Source of the DNA: Malurus cyaneus samueli
Taxonomy: Eukaryota > Chordata > Aves > Passeriformes > Maluridae
Length of the DNA: 64,000 bases
Direction of reading: 5' to 3'
Assembly: GCA_009741485.1 (NCBI GenBank)
Contig: CM019218.1
Span: forward strand, 41,459,894 to 41,523,893
Shown here: positions 45,611 to 56,390 of the stretch, in pieces
Layout of the letters: each line of letters begins with the position of its first letter
Numbering within the stretch: the stretch's first letter is position 1
Program-made: the position numbers and the translations under genes
Notes under the pieces: model-generated
Database searches by the model: none
Told to the model about the DNA's origin: nothing
The model's input: only the letters and a program-made list of their open reading frames with translations

Positions 45611-45902
45611 GGAACCGCGGCCCCGGGACCGGCACGGGCTGGTGGGTGTGAATTACCCGCGGCTTGACACTGGTGGGGAGTGTTTAGAGCTCTGACTAGG
45701 GTGCTGCCGCGAGAAGTTGTGCTGACGCGAGGCAATTTGCCTTTTCTCCTGGGTTTTCCGTACCGTGAATTCCGGCGTCACCGGCTGCGGGTCGTGGCAC
45801 AGCAGCGGGAGCGGCTTTGGCAAAGCTCCCATTGCTGCCAGCCCGTTTTGCACGTGTTTCCGACTCCGGGCTGGACGCGGCTCCGAGCAGCCTCGTCTCA
45901 TG

Positions 45903-45974
45903 GGAGGTGTCCCTCCAGCGGGGCTGGAACTGGATGAGCTTGAAAGATCCTTCCAACCCAAACCAGTCATAATG
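45903..45974 (+). mobile_element. CR1 LINE, terminal 3' fragment next to the CpG island
   Basis: GGTGTCCCTCCAGCGGGGCTGGAACTGGATGAGCTTGAAAGATCCTTCCAACCCAAACC matches the last 70 bp of CR1. It sits only about 250 bp from the CpG island. Confidence 0.8.
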
Positions 45975-46502
45975 ACCACCCAGCAGGAAAAAAAAATAGT
46001 TAAAGGTACTGCTTGACAGCATCTCGCCACCCTGGAGTATGAAAAACATGCATTCCATCATAATCCGGACATAACTCTTCTCATATAACCCTACACAGTG
46101 CTAGTCTGATTTATTGCGCGTCCACGAGCCACAGCATTGTTTAAACACAGAATGGTGCTGAAATAAATACTAAATCAAATACCACTAATCAGCTCTTTGA
46201 CGATTGTTTTGCTGGTTTTAGTGCTGCTGTCTATGGCAAAAGTTTGCACATCAGCAGCCTCCAGGTGCTTGGGACAAACCCTAGCAAGCAATGGAGCTTT
46301 GTATCTTTTGTACTGCTCACGTAAATACAAACACATACAGCATGTCAATGTCTGAGCCGCACTCTGAAGCATGGAACTGGCTCCTTGAAATGTGCAGAAC
46401 TTCCAAGAAACTATGGGTGCCCATTTCCGAGCAAGCACCTTGTCTCCTGGATTCAGCTCCTTTAGGTTATTTCCAGATTGCCCAAAGAAGAGAGACAAAA
46501 AC

Positions 46503-46719
46503 ACTGGAAGAAATTATTTGCTGTGGGGGGTGGTGAGGCACTGGATCAGTTCTCCCAGAGAAGCTGTGGATGCCCCATCTCTGGAGGTGTTCAAGGCCAG
46601 GCAGGATGGAGCCCTGAGCAACCTGGTCTAGTGGAAGGTGTCCCTGTCCGTGGCAGGGGCATTGGATCTGGATGATCTTTAAGATCCTTTCCAACTGAAA
46701 CCATTCTGTGATGCTATGA
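46503..46719 (+). mobile_element. CR1 LINE, 5'-truncated 3' fragment
   Basis: It starts ACTGGAAGAAATTATTTGCTG and continues GGTGAGGCACTGGATCAG, GTGTTCAAGGCCAGGCAGGATGGAGCCCTGAGCAACCTGGTC and GATGATCTTTAAGATCCTTTCC, ending CATTCTGTGATGCTATGA. About 215 bp, plus orientation. Confidence 0.93.
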
Positions 46720-49700
46720 AAAAAGAGTCATCAAAAAAAAGGGGCAGAAACCAGCCTTGTGCAAACACAGACAGAGTACAGTACATTGTAACCATACCAT
46801 TAAAGAGGCGAGGAAGGAATCCTTGTTGTCTCAAATCATCTATGGATTTCTCTGCTACTGCTAATATGGCCGTAGATGAAAGTGATGCCAAAATCATTCA
46901 CACATCCCAATGTAATTTTAGAACACAAAAATTCGCTTTTCAAAATGAGCAGTGAGGAGGAGGAGGCGGAGGAGCTGAAAACCCTTGTCCATCATTTCAT
47001 TAAAAACAGACAAAGTGCAAAGCTGGCCAGCATTCTACATTATTACTCCATTTAAAGCATGTCAGTCTGTATACAAATTGTACAGATATATCATTCCATC
47101 ATTGTGTAGGATACCAGCATTTACTGAAACATTCCCTCTCCTCCTTTCCAGAGGAGCAGGAAGGGAGAAGAAAGCTCTGCAATGTAAGAGAATTAGAAGA
47201 GACAGTTGAAGGGGGGAGGGGGACTGTCTACTGTAGAACAAATTATCTGGCAGGACCAAGCACAATGGTGGAGGAAATATTGTGAGGCTGTTGAGGGTGT
47301 GTGGCCTCTAGGGTTGGTATAGTGGAAAACAGCCACATTTCTGAGACAAACAATCCCAAGAGAGAAAAAAGTGTGCCATAGAGAAGTCCAGATGTGCAAT
47401 GGGAAATTGGCACTGAAAAAAAGCTTTGATTGTGCAAAGAGAATGGGATGTCATGAATGTGCCCTCACTCACCTGTCTCCCTATGATGCATGCAGAAAGT
47501 CAGTGGGGTTGTTTTGTTTGAACACCCAGAGGGCACAGTCTTGGAATATTTAGAGATCTTTGCAAATTTACATGGCTCATGTGAAAAGCCGGAGTGCTAA
47601 GACATGCTTGCAATAGCAGGTTTTCATAGAATATAAATGAGCTTTCAGATGGTTTGCATTTATTCCATATTGTCAGGAGAGTAGAGATTATGGGATATAA
47701 CAAAATGCTACCAAAGGGGTTTGGGCTTGAGGTGCAGGAAAGGAGATTTTAGGATATTAGTTTAAACACAAATGGCTCCAGTATAGTCAAGCTATGTCCC
47801 ATATATTAACCCATTCAGGGACTTTGCACTGGCTGAGCTGGAGAACAAAAGGCAGGCCTGTGTTTAAGAAATAACACATTTTTGTTTTAAGAACAGATGG
47901 TCATTTGAATGGGGAATATTTGCTTTCCTGTACTATTCAAATAGATGTAGCCAGCTGGTGGAAATTAAAGAATAGTGATGCATCTCCAATTATGTCTAAG
48001 AAAATGTGGTACTACATTAAAACATGTGAAAGGTTGAAACTCCCTGCCCTGTGTTGTAATGGCCCGCTTTGTCCAGTGCCAAGAGAAGTTCCCAGCCTGC
48101 CTGGGAAAGTTGTTCCCCCAGGGAAGCATCATCTTTCCAGCTCTGTGGGTGGTACACATAAGCTGCTATAACAGAGTTTTAACTTGGTGAAGTTGAACTC
48201 TGGTACAAGTCCGGTCTTAATTAAGCCAACAACCTATTTAGCCTGCTATTATTTTTTCTGATAACCATCTTCTCATGGAGGACATGCCTGTGCCAACACT
48301 CAGACTGCGATTAGGGAAGAATCTGGCTAGAACTGTTGACAATATGTTTGCACAGTACTAAATACCATTTAATATGATCTGTAAATATTTACACTTGGAG
48401 GAAGAGATTTGCTCTTTGCATAGTTTGCATGCTGGCATCTGCTAGACTGAATAAATTACTAATAAAAATCACATTGTGAAAAAAAAATTCCATTATGATT
48501 CTTTGGAGCTTTTTATTTTTAAAGACAGTGGTGTGATAAGGAAATACATACTCTGGGAATTACATTCTCTGCAAAATATCAATGCTGGAATAGGCACTAT
48601 TGCTCTTTGCAAGTGAGGCAGCACAGACTCCACGTTTTCCTAGGCTGAGGAACACAAGGGACATTTTAGTTGGGGAAAGAGAGTCCTTGTTCCCCAGCAG
48701 CCAACTGTACAATGGCTTGTTTTGGTATGACAGTCTTGAAGAGACTTGGATTTCTTTTTGATCCTGCATCGTTCCCAGCCCTGAATTCGGTCCCACCAAA
48801 CCATGAGTCTGGCCCACTTTTGTAATTTTTGAATCTATTCAGAGCATTCTAGCTTCCTCAAGCAACATACCGCATGCAAATCTGGACTATCATTTTAAAT
48901 TGACTTTGGTGTATGTGAGAAAACATATGGAAATGTGAAACAAGTGCCCTTAAAAGTGATAATGTGGATAAACTTATCTAAATTTCAGTAAGATTAACTC
49001 CTCATATTTGAGCAGACGGGTTCCCATCCACTGATAGTAGTCACTTAGAAGTCAAATTTCATAAATCCCAAATGCTCTTTTTAAACTTATTTTAAAGTCA
49101 AGATCCTAATGTAATTTAGTTTTAACAATATCCACCAAATTAAAGAATTGCTCACAAGGAGAGACCATCAGACTGACTGCATTTTTAATTACTGTAAAAG
49201 ACTAAATGCATGCAAACAAATTATCTTCTCTGTGCATCCACAGAACATTACAACCACAGATACAACATTACTTGGGACTCATCCCGATGCTCCTGTTAGT
49301 GTTCAAACTCCCAGAGCTGTGCCACTGGCATCATGTTACTGCAGCTTTGCCATGAAAAATGCATATCACACTGTGCCAGAAATCCTTCCTCTCAGAAGCC
49401 ATGGGAATCTCTGAAGCACGAGTTAAATATATATCACCTCCTCACAGAAGCAGATATTTCTAGCTGTGCGTTGTCAGATGTGTGTTGTACCTGACATCGT
49501 GGAGCAATGTGTTGCAACGTCCTGTACTCAGCTACCTTTACTTAGCTATCTTTTCTATCGTTTCCATCTTTTAACTAAGTCTGGGCTGAAAAGGGAGAGA
49601 ACCTGGGACCAGAGAGAGCCACAAACTGCTCAGGCAGAAAAGGGTTGTCAGAGATGTGTTAAAATTGCTTTGGGGTCATGGCACAAGGCAGAAAGCAGCT

Positions 49701-52700
49701 CTTGAGAAGCTTCTAACCACAGCCCCAACATTTTGCCCTGCCAACACTTTGCAGCCAGGAAAATCTCTTAGCCAAGCACAAATTCCTGCTCCATCCGTGG
49801 CAGATGTGGTGAGGTGGGGATGGCAGTGCTGGTGCAGCTCAGCTCCGGGCTGCACTTGGCAGCTGTGATCCCCTGATGTGGCCCGGTTCACACTTCAGCG
49901 GGCAGCACTGCCGTCCTATACCTATACATCCTGTGGGGTTATATAATAAACCAGAACTGCAGCTTGCCAGATGAATTCATTCCAATTCCCAAGCATCCAA
50001 AGCCAAGCTTATTGGCTGTCCCAGCATTTGGATTTCTCCTGACAGAGACTTCAATATCACCACAAGGGGGAGAATGTGGTGTTTGCAGCTTCTGTTTTGT
50101 AATGTTCGTGTTGAGAGATGAGGGATTTGTCCGATGTTTGCTGTACAGACACACACAAGAGCTGGTCCTCGCATGCCAAAACACCATTCTGAAGGAGAGC
50201 AGACAGGCTTTGTCTTTTCTGATAGGGCTGAAAAACACTTCCAGTGAGCTAACTGATTAATTTTTCCTAAGGAAAAGTGAAACATGCCGTGGCTGGACAA
50301 TAAAATCTGCCGTGTCCATGCAAGGATTTTATGCACGCCCCTCCTGGCACAGGTGTGACTGTACAGGGAAGGGCTGGGAGGACACATCAGAATGGACACA
50401 TCCACTCCAGGGATACAGCTAAATTCTCATGAGAGCTGCTGCTGACCTGGTTTCTGCTCTGCTCTGTTAAGCTCATCCATAAAGATTTTTGACTCATTCT
50501 AGAGTGCTTTGCACTGGCTGATTCCTTTTTGGCAGAACAGCCCAAACTAGTGCAAAGAACAAGAGGTAGGTATCCCCTTCAGAACTTAATGCTGGAAAAG
50601 CAACATAAGCAAGAATCCATACCGGGAAAGGGTGGGGGGGGAAAGTGAGGTTTTGGTGAGGGTGGCAGAGAACAGGGAACTGCCATTCTGAATAGAAAAG
50701 GAAGTAATAATGACAGTAGTCACTAAATCCTATCTTTGCCTAGAGCTATGCCAGGAGGATTTTTAACTTGAGGGATTAGGAGTGCTTAAAAATAATAACC
50801 TGAAATTTTAGCCTACATCCTTTCTGCTGAAAGCAGGGGTTTTCTTGCTTGAAAAGGTCATCATAAGGAATCAAGCTCAAATGCCACTTTCCCAATCGAA
50901 TAGATGGCAGACTGCACCACACCTGATTTTGAGTGCAATGTACCCAAGTTCAATACAGGACTTCCTGTTTGAGTCCTGCTCCTCCCTCCCTCCTCACACC
51001 GATAACCAGGACCTTGATCCAAAGCCAAGAACACCTGAAGATTATGTACAGGTGAAGCCAGAACTGGCTGAATGCTCTGCAAATGCTGCTGTTGATGGTT
51101 TTTTTTTTCCTTTATTTTCAGCCTATGTGTATGCAAGCAATGGATTTGCCAATGAATTTTCCATCATTTTCTCTCCACTTGCCACCTTAACAGCAGCCTC
51201 CACTGGGCCACCAGCCCTTCTGGCCTTAGACAGGCACAGAAGGAAAAGGCTGTAGCTATTTCCATGGCTCAAAGAGACGAAGATCATTAAATCATTGCCT
51301 CACAGTGTTGCTATCAGCCTTGTGTCTGGTGGCATTTCTGCAAGACACAATTCTGACCACGACCTTTCCACTTCAGGGTTTATAGCTTTGATAATGTACA
51401 TGTAGATTTTGTTCAAAGAAGAAAAATCAACCCAAAAACATCACACAACAGTCTAAATAGTAGAAGCTCTGATAGAAGAACAGAATAGCTGCTCTAATGA
51501 TACAGCACATGCATAAAACCCCACATCTTTTTAAATGGGGGTTCATGCAGTTCCACAGGGGCTGGAGGATAGCAATGCCAGGTGCCAATCTTCTCCTGAG
51601 ATCAGGTACAGACAGGACAAGAGAGGTCAGTTAACCATTAAGGTACTTTCTGGTGCTTAGTTTCCTAAATAATAATCTCTTCAGTGAGCTGAGAGCTGAC
51701 TGCTAATGATGCCATGTGAGGGTTTGCTCCCCAGCCTGCCCAGGGCACTGTGGCTTTCCCAGCCATGGCCCAAGATGGCTAAAAAGCCTAAATGAAGGAG
51801 TGGGGTGATGGAAGGAGATAGGGGAGATAGCCTGAACAGCAGTGGAGAACTGGGCTGACTGGGAAGCAGGCTAGACAAGGAGATGCATGCACATGTCTGA
51901 GGGTGGCTTCAGGACTGATTCCCCACTCCAGAGCGGCGAGGAAGTAGAAAAGGGTTAAAGCTTCTTCTGCTCACTGCTTTTTCTGCTTGATTAACCTATT
52001 GCCATCCTGTCAGCCAAAATGAATGTCTTTGATATAAGCCCACCCTCATGCCACTGTGGTGACAGCCCATCTCCTCCTGCTGCACCAGATCTCCTGCACA
52101 TCTCAACACAGCAGCTGCTGCTGAGTACTTGGAGGCTGTCCAAGGGGGCAGTGTAATGTGGGAGCAGGCTGGCAGGGGAGCCTTGCTGGCTGTCCCACCA
52201 ACTGTTGCACATTTCTGAGGCAAGATGGAATGTTCTGTGCCTGTACCACCACCGCTCTGCAAGACGCTTCCGAAGCAATCTGAGTTTCAGATTGCAACCT
52301 GTGCTGCTTGTGAGGTTTCCCAGGCTGCTTGAGTCACAGAAAATGGGCCTCCTTTGACACCTACACTCCCAAAGACCACTCAAAGAGTGCAGAACAAGAG
52401 ACTGTCACCAGCTACTGCTTCTGTTACCTTTCCTTCAGCTTGGTATAGCCTTCTGCCCCTTGCTCCATAGTGATGCCTTCAGAATTAGCAAAGTGCTTTT
52501 CAATGGACTTCCAAGTGCTTGATCATACAGCTGCACTGCAATCTCTGGTCACAGCAGCATCTCTTCTGCCTTTCTAAAACTGACAGAAGGTGTGTACTTA
52601 CCTCCATCCTTACAACTAGATCATTTAACTCTGAAACCTAGTGATAATCAGTTCAAAATGTCAGTTGTTTAGAGGTGGCACCCAGCTGCTCATATCTGAA

Positions 52701-53378
52701 AAGATGCTACTCTTTTTTTACACTGAAATCACATACCTAGATATTGGTAGAAAAAAATAGAAATGTCTCAAAAAAATATTCACGTTAAAGTACACCCATG
52801 TCGTTAAATCATCAGTAGACAGATACATGTCTCCTTTGGCTTCACATGTTTTACTTTCATTAAGATTACAGACTTGACGTGAACGAAGAAATCCTACCCG
52901 ACACAACAGCAGACTACAAGTATGCAAATGTCCATATTAATTGGGCAAAACTCTCTGTTGCCCTCTATAAGCCTAAGTGTTGCTTTCTAAATAGTACTAA
53001 AATGTGTGTTATACTGAAAAACACTGACATTTACTACACCAGAGATCACCATCTGTCAGCATTCATGTCCAGGTCTTCGGAGAATCACTTTGAAAACAGA
53101 AAACAGCCCCTTGGCAAGTGTTGACTCATGCCAGTCCTTGGAGATCTGCTTGTCCACAGGGCAAATAATTGCCTCTGTCTTGTGTACATGCAGAAACCCA
53201 GTCATCAGAGATCTCTCCCTGATTATTTCTTTCTCATGTGACCATCCTGTCTCCGACACCTATGTGTTCATAGCCAAGTTTTGATGTCTGATCCTACTGA
53301 CCCCTTGGGCATAAATGTAGAGCTAAAATCCTCTGGATAGAATTACGTCATAAGGGGAGGCATTTTGTGATAAATGCA

Positions 53379-53470
53379 GATCCACAGTCTCCAAACTTCT
53401 TTGATCATGTATACCACTACCAGTAAAAAGTTTGGTATAGTGCACACTCCACACTTTGGAGACCACTGAT
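53379..53470. mobile_element. Possible short non-autonomous hAT-type element
   Basis: The ends form an inverted repeat: ATCCACAGTCTCCAAACTTC on the left, and the reverse complement of the right end reads ATCAGTGGTCTCCAAAG. CAGTGGTCTCCAAA-type ends followed by a short body of the kind TTGATCATGTATACC...AGTAAAAAGTTTGG resemble ancient Charlie-group hAT miniature elements of amniotes. Target-site duplications are not clear. Confidence 0.45.
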
Positions 53471-56205
53471 CTAGTTAACAGCTAAACTTTCCTGCTTGTT
53501 GCTCTGGGGTGACCCTTTTTGTAATCTCTACTTCCCAAATCAGAAGTGTTGAAACTCCTTTGGTTCAGGCTTGCTCTCCAGCAGTGCAAATTGGCTCAAA
53601 GGGTATTTGCTAGATGAGAGAGGGAAACCACAACAAGGAGAAGTAAGGGTGTTCTGTTATGGAAGGGGAGAGGAAAAGGGAATTTAAGCAGCAGCTGATG
53701 AATGGCTCCCTAGGAAACAGTCTTACACCAGATTCCACCAGGTCTCATTGCTATGGTGCTCAGACGAAATTTGATGGTTTGGTAAGAAGAAAGAGGACAG
53801 AGAGGGAAGAAAAGGATGCAAATAATAGAAATAATCACACTGTATCCTCGGAGAGCTGTGCCTAAGGCCAGCATAACACTTCCAGGTGGTTTAACTCTGA
53901 ACAACTCCTTATAGGCTCCAGGGGATTGTCTACCACCATCAGTCATATGGCACAGGCTGAATCACCAGGCCATAGGCCCATTCAGTCCAAATACTTTTTA
54001 GTAAATAATGTGGAAGGACAAACTCCAAGAAAAGTTTCATCCCAAGCTGACAGGAGTTGTTGTAGAGGAGAGAAAAGGCTTCATCTTGGGTAGGGACAAT
54101 GGTGAATGCGATGAAACACGAGCTGAATACAGACATATGGTGCCTTGCAAAAGAATTAGCAAAACCAGTTAACACAACTTTGGGGTGAGCTAACAGGAGC
54201 TCTGTTGGTGCAGAAGGGAAAGCTCTGTTTTGTTGGGTACTATGAATTAGCTTTGGGCTGTCAGAAGCCATGTAGATTGATCATTCTTGAGGGAAGGGGA
54301 GAGAGGACACAAAGCTGACAATTTGAACAAACCTTCTTTTCTTGCTTTTTACTCTCATGAATGTTCCACACTTGGAGAGGAAAAAAAAAAGTAGAGCTAA
54401 GTTACTGGTCTCTCAGTTTCCCTAGCTCCTTTCTCTGTGGATAATAACCCAGTTCAGCAGCTGTTAGGTCCTTCGGGACAGAAACCTTAGCCAGACATTT
54501 CATGCCAAGAGAAAAAGAACAGCAGGTGAGGAGAGAGCAGGTGGCTTGGGAGCTCATATCAAAGATCTGTGTACTCTGGAGAGCTGTTTGTAGGAGGAGC
54601 ACAGGAAAAGGAACCTGGGAATTATTCAGGGTTGGCAACTGGCAATCAGATGTGGAGTTATGAGTCATATCTCTGTGTGTTGTGCACCTCTTTGGTCGTT
54701 TACAAGTATTTCATCAAAATTGAGAAATAAGAAAGGACTTGACCTCCCTGATATTGCAAAAGCATAGGAAAAAATATAAAGCATAATTACATCAGAGAAG
54801 GAAAATCCTTAAGCAAAGAATATGCTTGAAGGCTTTTTTTGGTCTTTCAGTATGAAGCAATATGGCCACATGCCACTCCTCTGCTCATTTGGTCATCAGA
54901 AAGGACCCAACTAGAGGAAGTTTCATCACTCCAGGGAAAATGTTCACAGCTGTTGGCATAGAAAACAATGCAAACAAAGCCCTGACATTGCAGGAGGTTG
55001 TTAGTTCCCCTTTATCTGAGGCTGGCAGCATGCTATTTGAATTAATAAGGTAGTGGGTGCAGTCCTTCTAAATCCTGAGTGGCTGCACAACTCATTGAGC
55101 AACTGCATAACACAGTGAAAAAAATCTGCCATTGCTGGTCCCCGAGCTAAATGAGGGAGGTCTGTGGGCTCCATTCACTGATGGCTACACACAGCCACTG
55201 TTTTCCCCTAAAACTGTGTCACTAAAGCCACGTCACACCTTCAGCAGTCCCAGCAAGTTAGGCAATACTTGGGGCAGTTCACACAGCTACCCAAAAGGCT
55301 AGGAAAAAACTCCGTAGGTTTTTAGCAGATCACAATATTAGTGTGTAAGTTACCAACAGTAACATAATGTCTCTGGTTTCTTAGAGAGCAGAAGGGGAAG
55401 TGAAAACTGGGGTTCCTGCAAAAAAGGGCTATCATCTTTGAAAGAAAATAACTCCATTTCAGGGATGATATTCATGGATTGCAACAACAGCTTGAAGCTT
55501 TCCCTTTGAAAGGCCTAGAACCTCTAAAGGAGCCATAGAAGGCACATGCCTCCAGAAGGATCGCCTGATAATGTCTCTGCAAAAAACAGGATTATTCAAC
55601 ATCCTTCCTGGCTTCTGCTAGCTTGAGGTTGGCTGCTTGCTAGGTGCCAGGAGACATGACTCATCACAAAAGAATTCCTTGATGAGTAAGGTTATTAATT
55701 TCCCATATTTTTTGCAGATGTGCTTTCACATTGGTTTTATTCTGCCATGGGTTTGTGTTGTCGAGCTGCTTTTTGTGATTTATGTTGAGTTTCATTCGAG
55801 CTGGTTGTCACTGCATGCTCTGAGGGTACTTGTCTGGGTATGCAGGTGCCATCAGAGTCTGTCCCTCTGGACATTCTGCTAATGCTGCTTCTCACATATT
55901 TCCATTTTGCCTGCATGCATTGCTGGAGGCCATTTACCCAGCACTCACAAACATACACACAGCCCATTTATTCCTGGCCCAGCAGCAGAGCTGCAATCTT
56001 AAAGCTGGTGGTAGAACCCAGAGTCAAGGAGGCCTTGGAATGGTGGGCTCCCAGCATGGTTTTGAGGAGCTGAGAGCAGCAGCACTGTCTGTACAAGCAT
56101 GTCAGGAGGGTGTTGAGTGGTGACTGGTTGGATCAGCTCCTGCCAGCAAGATGAAGGAAGACAGAGTTACATTGGTGGTGGTTGAAGGGTTTGTTCAGGA
56201 AAGGA

Positions 56206-56390
56206 GGGAATAGAATGGAATGGAATGGAATGGAATGGAATGGAATGGAATGGAATGGAATGGAATGGAATGGAATGGAATGGAATGGAACGGAACAGAA
56301 GAGAACAGAACAGAACAGAACAGAACAGAATAGAATAGAATAGAATAGAATAGAATAGAATAGAATAGAATAGAATAGAATAGAATAGAA
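56206..56390. repeat. 37-copy pentanucleotide array in three blocks
   Basis: The 5-bp unit NRGAA runs without any phase break for 185 bp: GGGAA, TAGAA, 15 x TGGAA, CGGAA, CAGAA, GAGAA, 5 x CAGAA, 12 x TAGAA. The plus strand is purine-rich, with a pyrimidine only at unit position 1. Confidence 0.97.

Larger units (their letters stand above)
44930..45660 (-). promoter_or_regulatory. C11orf24: CpG island, likely promoter of C11orf24
   Basis: This is the only dense CpG island in the window: GC content rises sharply and CpG is no longer depleted. It contains tandem GC boxes (CGCCCCGCCCCGCCCC at 45521-45541; another at 45473-45483), an inverted CCAAT box (ATTGG, 45503-45507) and an ETS/CRE-like CGGAAGTGACG (45600-45610). 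There is no TATA box. It lies upstream of the only minus-strand gene. Such islands are often bidirectional, so a divergent plus-strand transcript is possible. Confidence 0.75.

Noticed and set aside
44938..45735. Long overlapping open frames on both strands (up to 237 codons)
   Set aside because: They lie in the GC-rich CpG island, where stop codons are scarce. Several frames on both strands are open together and the products are Arg/Pro/Ala-rich without similarity.
56206..56390. CRISPR-like array
   Set aside because: The repeat is a continuous 5-bp unit without spacers in a vertebrate genome.
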